Below are positions 33,490 to 44,786 of a DNA stretch of 64,000 bases, in pieces. The stretch comes from Trichopria drosophilae. Taxonomy: Eukaryota; Arthropoda; Insecta; Hymenoptera; Diapriidae. The notes beneath the pieces were generated by a model. The model saw nothing but the letters and a program-made list of their open reading frames with translations. It ran no database searches and had not been told where the DNA came from. The position numbers and the translations under genes are program-made. The DNA lies in assembly GCA_030407085.1 (NCBI GenBank), contig CM059582.1, positions 92,133,001 to 92,197,000 on the forward strand, read 5' to 3'. How positions within the stretch are numbered: the first letter of the stretch is position 1; the number at the start of each line of letters is the position of its first letter.

Positions 33490-36162
33490 TCGGACATTGA
33501 GCGTAGTCAGCAGTACCGAGACGGACCGCTGCTCGCTTCTTCTCAGAATATGCACCTTTCTGGGTAGATTCTGAGACTGGACATCCGAAACGCTCGGACC
33601 TCCAGTCATGGCCCGAGCGCTATTCGAGTTTAAATGTCCTCTAGAGCTGCCGATTTGACTTCGGTTTTTCCCTTGACGCGCGCTAGTCTCGGGCTGACGA
33701 GTATTATAGTCGGACACTGTTTTTTCGAATTGGGGCGTATTTCGATTCGCTGGCGCCTTTTTCCCGGATCTTTCCCGATTCCTACTGTGCGAGTAATTTT
33801 CATTGCACGGCTGAGTCTTTTGAACATCTTGCCGTAACGTGATACAGCGCTCGCGCGTGTGACCGATTCGCTTACAATGAGTGCACTGTGTCTCATTGTA
33901 TAATCGCGCTGGTCAGTCGTTTTCGTCGTGGCACGACCTTTCGCAGTACGGACACGTGTCCGTATTAGAATCGGAAAAACTGCACTCGTCTAGATAGCGA
34001 GTTTCGGCGCACGCAGTAACGACGCGTGCGAATGCGCGTCGTGGCGGTTCGGTAGGGTGGTTTGACTGGGTTTCGGTTGTCGTGACATCTTTTGCGGAGA
34101 ACTGGCGATTAAAGATAATCGTGAGCTCCGTGGCCTCTCCTAGCGTTTGCGGTCGCGCATTGTGGACTCTAAACTCTATCGGTCCGCGCAACCCGATGAC
34201 GAAATGCTTAAGGGCCCTCGAGCGTGGCAAGCCTGTGACGTCAGAAGCGAGGAAAAAGGCGACAAAATTTTGCGCCGATCTTTAAGCATTACCGAAAACT
34301 TTTCTGCTAATTTTTTTTCATGAAAATATTCTTCACTACATTCTCTACCGAGTGAGTGTTTTTGGATAAATTCTGTAGCTAAGAAGTGATTAAAAATAAA
34401 TATTGAATATTTAAATTATACGTATGGTTATGGAACCTGTCATCTCGCACTTGTTTTTCGGTTCAGTCGTTCACGTTTCCTTGCAGCGTGCATGTCGTCT
34501 GCGAATTTTCCTACAATTTTTGGGAAAAAATATGGATGACTTTTTTCAGATACAGGTTCCAAGCACGATGAGGTGAGATGGAGATACTGTTAGGTAAGAA
34601 TTATGATAAGAAATAATAAGCTATTCGAAATGCGATGCGATAAAGTTGTCTCAACTTCGCTGAGGTTAAAAATGATTTTTGAATTACTTCTGCTTTTCCG
34701 CTCTTTCTACCTAAATAATCAAAGCCTGAAGAAAATTATAAAAAGATAAATCTTCAATATTTGTTTTTTTACATTTTATAAAATTTTTTAAGAATTACGA
34801 TAAGAAATTTTAAAAGCATCCTCACATACTCCCCGGCGTTTTCGAAGTTCGTTTTGAAATTTTGAAGTTGAAAAAAATTGTCATCCATATTTATTTCAAA
34901 GACATGTGTACGCTTTTCTACAAGAAATCCTCTAAAACATGTATGAACACCTTGTAAGGTGGCATTCGTAAGCGGATAAAATACAATACGGCTCGAGGAA
35001 ATAAAACCCAGCGTTTTTTAGCGATCTTGGTGAACCACGATACTATAAGTACAGGGTACATTATAATTTATCTTCTACCAAATTTGATCGCTCTAACGCG
35101 GACGAAAGAGAAAATGTAAAAAACACAAATTGATCCTATTGTAATTTACTTCATGCTTTGATTATTTAGGTAGGGAGCGCGGAAAAGCAGACGTAACTAA
35201 AAAATAATTTTTAACCTCAACGAAGTTGAGACAACTTTCTCGCATCGCATTTGGAATTGCTTATTATTTCTTATCCTAATTCTTACCTTACAGTATCTCC
35301 ATCTCGCCCCACCGTGCTTGGAACCTGTATCTAAAAAAGATCATCCATATTTTTTCCCAAAAATTGCAGGAAAATTTGGAAACGACATGCACGCTGCAAG
35401 GAAACGTGAACGACTGAACCGACAAACAAATGCAAGATAACAGGTTCCATAACCATACGTATAATTCAAATATTCAATATTTATTTTTAATCACTTCTTA
35501 GCTACAGAATTCATCCAAAAACACTCACTCGGTAGAGAATGTAGTGAAGAATATTTTCATTAAAAAAAATTAGCTGAAAAGTTTTCCGTACTGCTTAAAG
35601 ATCGGCGCAAAATTTTGTCGCCTTTTTCCTCGCTTCTGACGTCACAGGCTTGCCACGCTCGAGGGCCCTTAAGGCACCCATCCTCGATCTTTTTCGCGAG
35701 GGTATCACGACACTCCGCGGAAAAGTTAGTCGCGGCTTTCGCGGCCGCGACTCCGGCCGCACACAGGTCCGTTACGCGATTTCCGAAATCTTCGACAGAT
35801 TCCGCGGGTTTCTGGATCAAACCGGGGATTCTGCCGAGGAAAATGTGGAGGCTTTCGTGTCCCCCGTAGGTTTTGTTCAATTGGACCAAAAGCTCCTCGA
35901 CGCTTCCAAGCTCGTCGAGTATTGGAACATATCGTTCCGCGCGGCCCTTTAACTTTCCTCTTAGGAGGAAATTGAAAAGCGGATTGTTAGCGTCGGTTAA
36001 CAAAGCCAGCGCCCCTTTGCACGCGTTTGCAAATTTCGCGTATGTTTCAAGATTTCCTTAGAAATCGGGAATTGTATAAGTTACGTTCTTTGCCGTCGGA
36101 CATAGTGTTAGTGTCGACGTCGGCGTTGGCTCCGGCCCCGTGTTCGCACCCGCTTCCGCCAT
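33490..36162 (-). pseudogene. gag of errantivirus-like element
   Basis: ATG at 36162 (MAEAGANTGPEPTPTST), a stop ~34 codons later (36061-36059), then GALALLTDANNPLFNFLLRG, EELLVQLNKTYGG and ESLHIFLGRIPGLIQKPAES, a capsid-type helical region. At 35672/34208 a TTAA-flanked palindrome splits the gene; it resumes with LKHFVIGLRGPIEFRVHN (~34205). Near the end is a cysteine cluster (CPYCERSC) and a CCHC-like knuckle QCTHCKRIGHTRERC (~33888-33843), then an Arg/Ser-rich tail to about 33490. Gag would form the particle and bind genomic RNA. Stops at 36059 and around 33913, plus the insert, inactivate it. Confidence 0.75.
34212..35668. mobile_element. TTAA-flanked giant foldback element, 1457 bp
   Basis: TTAA at 34208-34211 and 35669-35672 flanks a near-complete palindrome. 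The first ~700 bp (GGGCCCTCGAGCGTGGCAAG, GTGACGTCAGAAGCGAGG, AAATTTTGCGCCGATC) return as the reverse complement in the last ~700 bp, with a short loop around 34930-34980. The first ~110 bp of each arm lie in or match an open gag-like frame, which could mean the element once captured coding DNA. No transposase. It inserted in gag. Confidence 0.85.
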
Positions 36163-36660
36163 GATGAATTTTCGATCTGGGTCCTCAGTCCAATTTTCGG
36201 GAGAACCCAATCGGTTCGCGTTCGACTAGTCGGACGTGTTTGATTCGTTTTCGTACGCGGCACGGTTGCATTTCCTGATTTTATTAACCACGGGTGACCC
36301 GAGTACGTTGCGAGCCTTGCTCATTCAATCGCCAAAGATTTCTCGACTCGCGAAGATGCACTGTACGCGGACAAAGTTATAGCTCATAAATGCAATAAAA
36401 TATACATATGTAGGGCGAACGGTAACTATGCACTGAGCGGAGAATGTAGCCACTTATCCTTGTGGATATGGGTCGTTGGCCAGGTAGTCATCCTGTCCTT
36501 CTCTAAGATGCTGGTGGTGAGCTACTACGGTTGAATGATCCTAAAGGTCACTTGTATAGTCTTTCCACTTTGTCTTTTGAGTTTTTATTTTCGCACTTTT
36601 TTGTTTTCAATTGCGCGAAGGTGATCCACGTCAAAAAATTCTTTTGCCCGAACACGCGCG
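36163..36660 (-). other. gag leader of the errantivirus-like element
   Basis: About 500 bp between PBS and gag ATG on the minus strand, no protein recognised; expected place of the 5' leader and packaging signal. Confidence 0.4.
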
Positions 36661-36680
36661 TGATTCCACTTCTGACACCA
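36661..36680 (-). other. primer-binding site of errantivirus-like element
   Basis: On the minus strand TGGTGTCAGAAGTGGAATCA, separated by an 11-bp AT spacer from the LTR end. TGGTGTCAGAAGTGG-type sites are typical for insect Gypsy elements. Confidence 0.7.
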
Positions 36681-36691
36681 AAATATTTATA

Positions 36692-37297
36692 TGTTACGTA
36701 CGGAGCAGTCGTGCGTAACAGGCGCGAAGCGGAAGAAGGGGGGTGCAAATGACACAAAAGATATCCTAATAGTATATGTTTTATTAGGCGGTCCAGCACC
36801 CGCTTCCCTTCGCGATCTCGCGTTACCTCGATTGGAAACGCGAACTTGTTGTTATTCTAATGGTGCGTGAAGTCGAACACCGGAGCGTGCACTTACAATT
36901 TCCGGCGTTCCGCTAGAAGTTGGTTACTACGAGTTTTTCCGGATACGAGCCGACGAAGTTACTCGTTCCGCAGCTACAAACTGTCTGTCCTGAGAGCCCA
37001 CTTCCTCGAGATCCGTCAACGTGTCCGTGGACGGATCGACGTCGTTCTCACACACCGTCAGCATTTCCTGGCCTGGAGACCTGCTGAACTTGTAGTTTTC
37101 GCGAGCAGGTGACCGTCGTCGAGTCCTGCGAATTGCCGATTTCTGAAGGTTCCCAGCCGAAAAATGCTGATCAGTTCCTGAAATGCAGTTAACCGAATTG
37201 TTCGGGAAGGGTCCCATGTCGTTACATTTAATCTGATACGTATAATTATTAGTAGCTATAAGGAATTTAGATGATCTACGATCGACGGATCGTAACA
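36692..37297 (-). repeat. 5' LTR of errantivirus-like element, 606 bp
   Basis: On the minus strand it begins TGTTACGATCC and ends CGTACGTAACA, with terminal inverted repeat TGTTACG/CGTAACA. A polyadenylation signal AATAAAA lies near 36785 on that strand. It borders satellite at 37298. No partner LTR exists at the other end. Confidence 0.8.
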
Positions 37298-37957
37298 CAC
37301 AAGTTATCACAAATCGTTATACAGAAAGATCATTTAAACAATAATTCCGCCGCGAATTTTTTCAAAACGATATTTTCCTTATTTCAAACAGTATTTTTAA
37401 AGAACATGCAAAATTTTAACTTTATAAAGTAATTTCTGCACAAGTTATACGCATTTTACAGTAATCGTTATAAACAATAATTATTTAAGCAATGATTCCG
37501 TCACCAATTGTTTCAAAACGATATCTTCCTTAATTCAAACAGTATTTTTGAAGCGTATGCAAAATTATTACTTTATAAAGAATTCCCTGCAGAAATTATA
37601 CGCATTTTACAGAAATCGTTATAAACAATGATTCCGTCGTGAATGGTTTCAAAACAATATTTGCCTTATTTCAAACATTTTTTTTTAAAGAGCATGCAAA
37701 ATTTTAACTTTATAAAGAATTTTCTGCACAAGTTGTCAGAAATCGTTATAAAGAATCATTATTTAAACAATGATTTCGTCGCGAATTGTTTTCAAAAGAT
37801 ATTTTCCTTATTTCAAACAGTATTTTTAAATAGCATGCAAAATTTTAACTTTATAAATAACTTTATGCACAAGTTATCAGTAATCGTTATAAATAATGAC
37901 TATTTCAGCAATGATTCCATAGCAAATTCTTTCAAAACTATTTTATTTTAGTTAATT
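37298..37957 (-). repeat. 141/151-bp satellite, block 5, inverted
   Basis: About 4.5 monomers that match the satellite of blocks 1-4 only as reverse complement (for example TTTATAAAGAATTTTCTGCAC and CAAACAGTATTTTTAA). The opposite orientation on the two sides of the errantivirus-like element implies an inversion or recombination. Confidence 0.9.
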
Positions 37958-38420
37958 TTAATTATTTGTAATTCCTGCACATTCGTAATTCCTTGCTTTA
38001 TAAACAATCTATCCTGCATTCTATATGCATTTCATATCAGTTATGCGTTTTTCATTTTTTTTTTTTCGAAAGCGGAATGGAGGTTAGGGGTTTCCACTCC
38101 GATCAATATTTTTGACAGCCGTCGCTTGTCTCCATCACGTCAGGGTTAATGGCATTTGAAGGTCAAATTGAGAAAATTCCGCATAAAAATCTGCAAAAAT
38201 TCATGTGTATGTTTTTGGTGTTAATAAATCTGAAATCGGGGTCCGTTTATCTCCATCGCGTCAGGGCCAAGGACATTTAAAGGTCAAATTGAGAAAAGAC
38301 TGCCAAATTTTTTTAAATTGTACAGGATTAATGGACCAAAGTGTACAGTACATATCAGACGCATAAATACGAGAAAGCAACATCATATTTTGTCAAAACT
38401 TTTTTTTTTACAATTGGGTA
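37958..38420. other. gene-less segment with a short duplicated motif
   Basis: No protein. Two imperfect copies ~135 bp apart of a ~45-bp string (CTCCATCACGTCAGGGTTAA... GGTCAAATTGAGAAAA at ~38129 and ~38249). It lies downstream (minus-strand sense) of the spliced transposase-like gene and may be its 3' UTR or terminal region. Confidence 0.4.
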
Positions 38421-41400
38421 TTTGTTCATATATGTTCACTTGTAATAAATACTGTTTCTGTACTTCGTTTGTGGTTAAGGTTTCATTAAACTTTTGAATC
38501 AGTGCCACGCCTCGTTCTGCAACGTCGTTGACCACCTTCAGTGTCCGCAGTGATTGACGGCCACGTTGGAAGCTCTCTATATTCTTTCACAATGACGGGT
38601 CGACACTAACAAAGTCGTATTCTCTACCGAATTTGGTAAACAAATCCAAGCTCTCTGAATTTATGAAAAAATCCATATCTATCGGGGACCAAATTTTAAT
38701 TGTAGATGGATGTTTCGTTTCGTTTGGCTTTCTTTTTAATGCGCTCACCATTTTTCTTTTTGTTTCTACATCGACAGTCATATAAAAAAAAATGATAATT
38801 CTGCGATTTTCCTGTCAAGGTACCACAAGTGGTTCGTTAACTTCTGGCGTGCTATCTTGACCGTCTTCGCGATCACTTTATTTGATTTTTCATAATTTTC
38901 CAGCGATTTCATGAAGCACAGGTCGTTGTGTGGTGCTGTTATGGCAGCAGATGCCGTGTACTACATTTTTATGTAAATAATCACGATAAAAATGCATACA
39001 TCTATAAGACCTACTACTTCCTTAGCCGTAAGCTGAAATTGTTCGCGAAACATACAAATTTCCAGCGAATATATATAGATTTAGCCATCCAACGAGCATG
39101 GTGAACTGCCCCGGGTAGTCTAAAGTGGATGCCTCTGGCACGAGTTCCACCGAGAAAAATCATTGCCAACTCGAGAAATTCTAGGTAAACATCTCTCGGA
39201 TGTGCTTCCTATATTAAAAAATTCATACAATACTCAGAAAAAAGTTATGTACGAAAAAATGTTCAACTACGTTGAATAAGATGTATTTATAAACTTACTT
39301 GTTCTTGAGAAAAGCAAAAAATCGAGTCACTCTTATCGAACATCATGAATGGCAACAGCAATTTTGTCAACCGATAGTCCAGTTTTGAATTTGGATTGGT
39401 CGATATTGTTCCATGACTGTTGAAACTTTTTAAAAAGAGCGCCGTTTGGACCTGTAGTTACTGATATCAAAGCCGATTCAAAAACTGTTCGCAATACTGT
39501 TTCAAATATGTGATGGCGGCATGCCAAATATAACAGCTCTTTTTTTAGTAAACTTTATAGTATTTTGCAAGCGCCGATATTTTTTCCTGTAATCATGAAT
39601 AATATTGTAAAACTATTTTATTTTTTGTAATATCCCAAGTGGGAATTTTCAGACAGATAAATTCTAGATAGAATCGAACTAGCGTAGTAATCAAATTTCA
39701 GACAGATTTCAGTAATTTCCACCTGGGATGTATTTTTGAAAAGAATAAATATTAATTTCATTATCTAACCCGTATTTGATGCAGTAGTGTCAAAACAGAT
39801 TGCTTACTCTATCCGTAATCTTCCATTCATCAAGTGCTTTCGCTACAGCTGTGGCTTGTTCTTGATCAGTACCAGATGTCAATTTAGGAAATTCAAGAAG
39901 TTTACCCGTGCTGGGACCAGTTACGAAAATTGCGAGTCGATCGATTTTCGCAAAATCTTTAGTAGACACATCATGGTAGACAGAAATTGGTTTTTCATCC
40001 GATGCTGGATTTTTTAAAGAATGGTTAAATATACCACATGAAGAAAAATGCACTGTTAAAGTAAAATACAATTCAGTCCTGAAGTTACAGTACGGATTTG
40101 TATCCAACGATATTTTTTGACAGCGAATGCGCGAAATGCGATTAAAGTTCGAGACCAGTATGCGAATACGCCTTTCGTGCACTGAGTGTAAAAAAAAATG
40201 ATTGAAACGTAAATTCAAAATTTCAGGTTAAACACGGAAGTTTCCACAACTTGAAGTAAACACAGTTACATTTTCGCAAAGATCAATTGAAGTATGAGTT
40301 TAGGAAACTTGGAATAAAATTTTAGTCGATGAGTTTTACCAACCTAAATTTTATTCCAATTTTCTTGAACTCATTTTTCAACAGATCTTTACGAAATTTT
40401 AGCTTTACTTACTTCACGTTGGGGAAACTATCGTCTTTTAACCAACAATTTGAATTAGCATATGAATAATTTTTTTTTACAATTTTAGGGTATATTACGA
40501 CATTACCGTTACCGATACTTTACACTCGCCTTAATTATTGAGTTAGGCAATGAAAAAATAACTAATCATTATAAAAATTTATAATAAAATTCATTGTCCA
40601 CCGTCAGGCTTCAGTGGGGTTAACAAAAAATAGATCATTGATTTTACTGATAAAAATGCTGATTTTTAAACTAATTTATCGATGTCAAGTTAGTGATGTT
40701 ATTCTCAATAGCAAATAATGTATTAGGTATTATCTATTTAACTTATTTTTAAACTAATTCATTAATTTATTGAATCACTAACTTCATGCAACATTTTCAC
40801 ATGGAATTCACTGAATTCTTTTACTATAATGATTTTCTTGTTTACGCAACAGTACAAAAAAGATTAAATAGTTGAAATGAAAAATCGAATAATAATGAAA
40901 CTAATATCATTCATTATAGAACTTTTAATTTTTATGTTTATATTTTTTATTAGATTAATTTTGTTATGAATTAATCACTGAGATTTGACATACGAAATAG
41001 AATTTGTCAATATCTTCGAGTTATCTAGAATTGTCATTTTTCATTTTTGTTTGAATTCAATTAATGCAAAACGTATACTACAGAGCCTGAACGTATTATG
41101 CCAATGATCATAATTTAAAGCAATTCATTCAAAGATAATGTACATTAAAACACAAAGATTTAAACGGCATTAGTAACGTGTACTATAAATTAGACTATTA
41201 TATACTATAAACATTTTTAAACTGGAAAACTTGTGGAAAATATTCGATTAATTCTGGTTAATCAGAGTATAGTGCAAAAAGTTGGAACAACGCTCTGATT
41301 GATAGAATTCTGAGTAGAAAAAATGAACGGTAATAATTTTCAAATTAAGACAGTTAAAAAATTGCATAATGTCTAATTATGAAAAGATTTAAACATGTAT

Positions 41401-41600
41401 TAGAAAAATAGTATGAAAATACTTACAGGCAATGCGCTTGGCTTTTACAGCTACAGTTTTGCGGCCAATATCGAAGACTTCATCGAGTTTGCATGTGAAT
41501 TGACGTCTTTTTTGGTCTTCTGTCTCACTTTTTCGATTTTTATTTCTCTTAAAAAATAATACTTTAAAATTTTGACCGAACACTGGTGTGCTTTTATAGG
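38421..41600 (-). pseudogene. intron-containing transposase-like gene (family unnamed, hAT-like features)
   Basis: Minus strand, four exons with usable splice signals. Exon A ~41600-41427 (KSETEDQKRRQFTCKLDEVF; donor GTAAGT at 41426-41421). Exon B 40181-39770 (acceptor TTTTTTTTTACACTCAG; KPISVYHDVSTKDFAKIDRL, EFPKLTSGTD, then FDTTASNTG in a shifted frame). Exon C 39586-39299 (acceptor GATTACAG; LLYLACRHHIFETVL, FKKFQQSWNNIDQSKFKTG; donor GTAAGT). Exon D 39208-~38441 (YLEFLELAMIFLGGTRARGI, GAVHHARWMAKSIY, FVSVDPSL, VVNDVAERGVALIQKFNETL). These blocks match a family of uncharacterised, repeated proteins in arthropods. FDTTASNTG and CRHH resemble the second-Asp region of hAT-type RNase H-fold transposases; that placement is inference. 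Stops (e.g. SL*KN, 38590) and frameshifts make it a pseudogene. Confidence 0.6.
40226..40443. repeat. imperfect ~215-bp palindrome in the intron
   Basis: GGTTAAACACGGAAGTTTCC (40228) pairs with GGAAACTATCGTCTTTTAACC (~40424), and GGAATAAAATTTT pairs with AAATTTTATTCC across a ~24-bp loop near 40335. Arms ~95 bp, ~75% complementary by eye. MITE-like; it lies in intron A-B. Confidence 0.6.
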
Positions 41601-41639
41601 CTTGCCTTGATTGTAGGACACTTCTCCCAATCCGTTTCG

Positions 41640-41745
41640 CCCAATTCATATCTTCCACTCCACTCTTCCCAACAGACCTATTTCCCACAATCAACACTTC
41701 CCAACGGACCTATTTCCCAAAAGCAGCACTTCCCAACAGATTTTC
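41640..41745 (+). repeat. short CCCAAC-rich tandem repeat
   Basis: Three degenerate ~33-bp units built on CACTTCCCAACGGACCTATT and TCCCAAAAGCAG variants, just upstream (minus sense) of exon A of the spliced gene. Confidence 0.5.
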
Positions 41746-41845
41746 CTCCTAACGAAAGAAATTTATTAAAAGATAGATACAATTATTAAAAAAGATCATC
41801 AAAAATAAAAGTTTAGAAAATTAAAAAAGATTATCAAAATTAGAA

Positions 41846-43049
41846 ATTTATAAAATGACCCGTTGCACTTAAATATTCGATCACTTCGTTATTGTCCACA
41901 TAATCTGAATATTTTTGAACAAGAGTTAGTAGTTGTGATTCCACTTTCACTCGTAAGTGGCTGCTACTCTTTTTAATTTTTTGGCCTAACTCCAACTGAC
42001 GAAGCATCGCTTCTGCGTCGGCTTGTTCCTTCTGTAATTCTTGAAGGAACGCATATACACTGGGATGATTTCTTCCCACAACCACATGAAATCTATTATG
42101 CCATCCTTCTCCCAAGTTATTAGTACGAGAGAACTGTTGAAGAACGGAATCATATTGGTTCCAGATGGACGGATGATAGCGGGGTTGTGTGGCACGTCGT
42201 CTACCTCTTGCTGATCTCCCCCAAATATAATTAATCTACGTATATATATATGTGTATAAAAGTAAGAACCTCCAAGTATTCTGCTACAGGCGTGAATGAA
42301 TCGGGGAACTGATCCATTAAAAGATTAAAATTGGTTTCAACGTCATCAATGGGAGTGAAAGCCAAAGCACACATCATTTGTGCGGCGGTTTTAATGCTTC
42401 GATCATCCTGATTGTTATAAGCTGATTGGAGTCCTTCCGCTTGAATATGACGGAAAACAGATTGGCTCAAATGAAAAAGCATGCCCGAAGTGTGCCACCA
42501 AGGGTGTGTACTGCATTTATAATTGCGATCTCGAAGTCGGTCATTATGAACTGCGGTAACGAAGTCTGAATTTGAAGTCGTTCACATTCTGAGCGAATAA
42601 CCTCAAAAATTGTTAAGTACGTGCATTCAGTTTTGTTTTCCGTTAAACAATACACTAGAGGGAGAGCAATACTTTGTTCTACGACGTTTACTACTTGTGT
42701 AAAAGATACCAGAATAGTGAAGAGTTGTAAAAATAATGAAGGAACAACCTTGAACGTGCCGTCAGCGTATCAGTGATTATTCTCATTAGTTTTTTGAGGT
42801 TCTATTTCGTAGAAAAAACTAAAATTCTACCAGTATCACTGTCGATATCATGTAGGGAATTTTTAAAGAAAAATTTCTCACCGCACAAAGTGTCTCTAAA
42901 TTGACAGCTGCACATTCCGGATATCGTCGACACCGCCAAAAAACACGACCATTTTTCTCAGAATGTTTGCAGTACAGGAATCCTTGTATATGCAAAAAAT
43001 TACCTTTTACTGTTATCAGCACTAACTTCGCCTGCACTAAATCTGCCAT
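41846..43049 (-). pseudogene. FLYWCH-type MULE transposase remnant
   Basis: Minus strand. A FLYWCH zinc finger at 43049-42830 (LVLITVKGNFLHIQGFLYCKH, WRCRRYPECAA), then a MULE transposase: YADGTFKVV (first catalytic Asp, ~42765-42740), VYCLTENKTECTYL, FIMTDFEIAIINAV (second Asp, ~42550), FFHLSQSVFRHIQ (~42490) and, further on, NLGEGWHNRFHVVVGRNHPS with EQADAEAMLRQLELGQKIKK (~42110-41960). Domain order and motifs are those of Mutator-like elements with FLYWCH DNA-binding domains, common in insects. Cut-and-paste DNA transposition would be its role. Stops and shifts occur (e.g. before YADGTF, near 42480 and near 42190). No TIRs or 9-bp duplications were identified. Confidence 0.75.
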
Positions 43050-43189
43050 TATTGTCTATCAAAAGTTACTTACAAAATCTCGCAATTTTAAAAAATTCAA
43101 AATGAAACGTAACTGTCAATTTGACAAGTTGAAGTTAGTAGGGTTGGAGAAAAACTATATGTTGGGAGTAGTATAGGGGTACTGATAGC

Positions 43190-43960
43190 CAGACGTAAAC
43201 ACCCCCACTCCTCCACCTTGAGGTAGGTCTGACGCCAGACGGTTGAGGAACCTTGGGATAGGTCAGGGGTTAATGACCTCATAAAGAGGTGATAATGGTT
43301 ATTAATGGGTAATTAATGTCAAAACAAGTAATAAAAACCTCAATAAATAATGTTAATTGGATAATTAATGTCAGATAAAAAATAATTTATGATCGTAAAT
43401 ATCCCTGTAGCCGCATTTTGAAATAGGTCACTAGTCTAACGTAAACAAAAACATACGGGGTACCTCTGGCCGCTACGCGTGGCCGGCAGACAAATCTTGA
43501 GATAGGTCAGGGGTTGATAAACTCATAAAGTGGTGTTAATGGTTATTAATAGGTAATTAATGTCAAAACAAATAATAAAAATGTCACTAAATAATGTTAA
43601 TTGGGTAATTAAAGCCAGATACCTATCAATTTATGGTCGTAAATAACACTACCACCATCTCGTTCGCTTTATCAATATTCTGACGTATACAAAAACGTAC
43701 GGGGTACCTTTGGCCGCTACGCGAGACTGGCAGACGAATCTTCAGATATGTCATGGGTTAATACCCTCGAAAAGAGATGTTTGTGGTTATTAATGGATAA
43801 TTAATATCAAAACCAACAATAAAAACGCCCCGCCTTGCGAGGTAGCTCTGCAGTCTGGCGTAAGCAAACCTGTACGGGGTCCCTTTGGCCGTTACGTGAG
43901 GTAGGTCATGGTTCAACGACCTCTTTACGACTATTTGTTAGTTTTCGTGTTTGGCTTCTT
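43190..43960 (+). repeat. 244-bp tandem repeat, ~3.2 copies
   Basis: Landmarks recur every 244 bp: GATAGGTCAGGGGTTAAT (43257), GATAGGTCAGGGGTTGAT (43501), GATATGTCATGGGTTAAT (43745). Each unit also has CGTAAACAAAAACATACGGG, GTACCTCTGGCCGCTACGCG, then TGGTTATTAATGG and ATTAATGTCAAAACAA. The last copy (43845-43960) is partial. It contains no gene. Confidence 0.85.
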
Positions 43961-44420
43961 ATGATGATTCACCCTCACTCCTCCTTATTATTTATTCAGA
44001 TTTACCAATACATTACGCCGATGACTTTTATACACTTGTTGCGCACGTGTCAGTCCGCTTGTAGGTCGAAAACGAGAGAGTGTAATTTCCTACGACGTTG
44101 AAACGCACACGTGGTGTTTATATTCGAGTGACCTAGTTTTCTAGGAAAATCTTGAAGTCGATGGGGGAGATAAGCTTCTAGAGGTAAGCTGGGAATCATA
44201 GCATACAAAGTAATACATGTAGAATGTGGAATTCCTCTAAACAACTACTTTATTGTAATAGTTTCTTAGAAATCTCCTGAAAATACGAAGGAGAGATTTG
44301 ACAAAGGTAAAATAAGAAAACATTAGATTTGTTAAAAACACATTTTATTCAAACATAGCACATTTTAAACGTACAAGATTGGATACATTTGTTATTATAT
44401 TGTCCGCCATAATTAAGCGA
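43961..44420. other. gene-less segment at the left edge of the Polinton remnant
   Basis: No protein recognised on either strand. TTTTATTCAAA at 44344 would be a near-consensus poly(A) region for the minus-strand protease gene. No Polinton terminal inverted repeat (AG..CT-type) was found. Confidence 0.35.
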
Positions 44421-44785
44421 ATAATTAGAACATGTTTCATTTTTAGTATTTCTAGAATATTCATATTTTCTCAAAAATTGATCGTACCACTTATTCACAA
44501 CGTAATCGTTTTTTTCTAGTGTCAGTAGAGAAATTCTGCTGAAAATCATATTAACTATAACCGTTAGACATAGTATATAAAAACATAAGGCAATATTCAC
44601 CGCACACAGAAGAAGTAACGCTTTGAAGGCACTTGTTGCTCCATCGGATTGTATTACAATTGCGTCGGAGGCGGCGAATATGATACGTGATGAATGGAGG
44701 CGATCCATAGCTGTCAAAGAAGATCCCATTAGAAAATTCGTCAACATAAAATGCTACCCAGTGCGAGCCTAGTTTTATCGTCCGT
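44421..44785 (-). pseudogene. adenain-like cysteine protease (Polinton PRO)
   Basis: In a minus frame hidden by stops: KLGSHWVAFYVDE (~44775-44735, catalytic His), then GIFFDSYGSPP (Asp) and TSSVCGEYCLMFLYT (~44615-44575, catalytic Cys with the preceding stretch that supplies Gln in family C5, here LQSVTSSVCG). After a frameshift the tail EKNDYVVNKWYDQFLRKYE (~44500-44440) matches the C-terminal helix. His-Asp-Cys order is that of adenovirus-type proteases, which process capsid precursors. The N-terminus is not recognisable. An overlapping 132-codon frame (44747-44349) is a shadow of this gene except for its shared tail. Confidence 0.75.
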
Positions 44786-44786
44786 G

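Larger units (their letters stand above)
26095..37297 (-). mobile_element. errantivirus-like Ty3/Gypsy element lacking its 3' end
   Basis: Read on the minus strand: LTR (37297-36692), PBS (36680-36661), gag (from 36162), pol, env, then an abrupt end in env at ~26095 with no 3' LTR. Three genes including an F-like env is the organisation of insect errantiviruses. Two TTAA-flanked foldback elements interrupt gag and protease. The satellite on its left (block 4) is in plus and that on its right (37298) in minus orientation, so the locus is not a simple insertion. Multiple frameshifts and stops show an old, dead copy. Confidence 0.85.

Noticed and set aside
44349..44747. 132-codon hydrophobic minus frame as a membrane protein
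   Set aside because: It overlaps the protease in another frame; the His-Asp-Cys motifs of the adenain-like protease are in the alternative frame, so only its tail is real.
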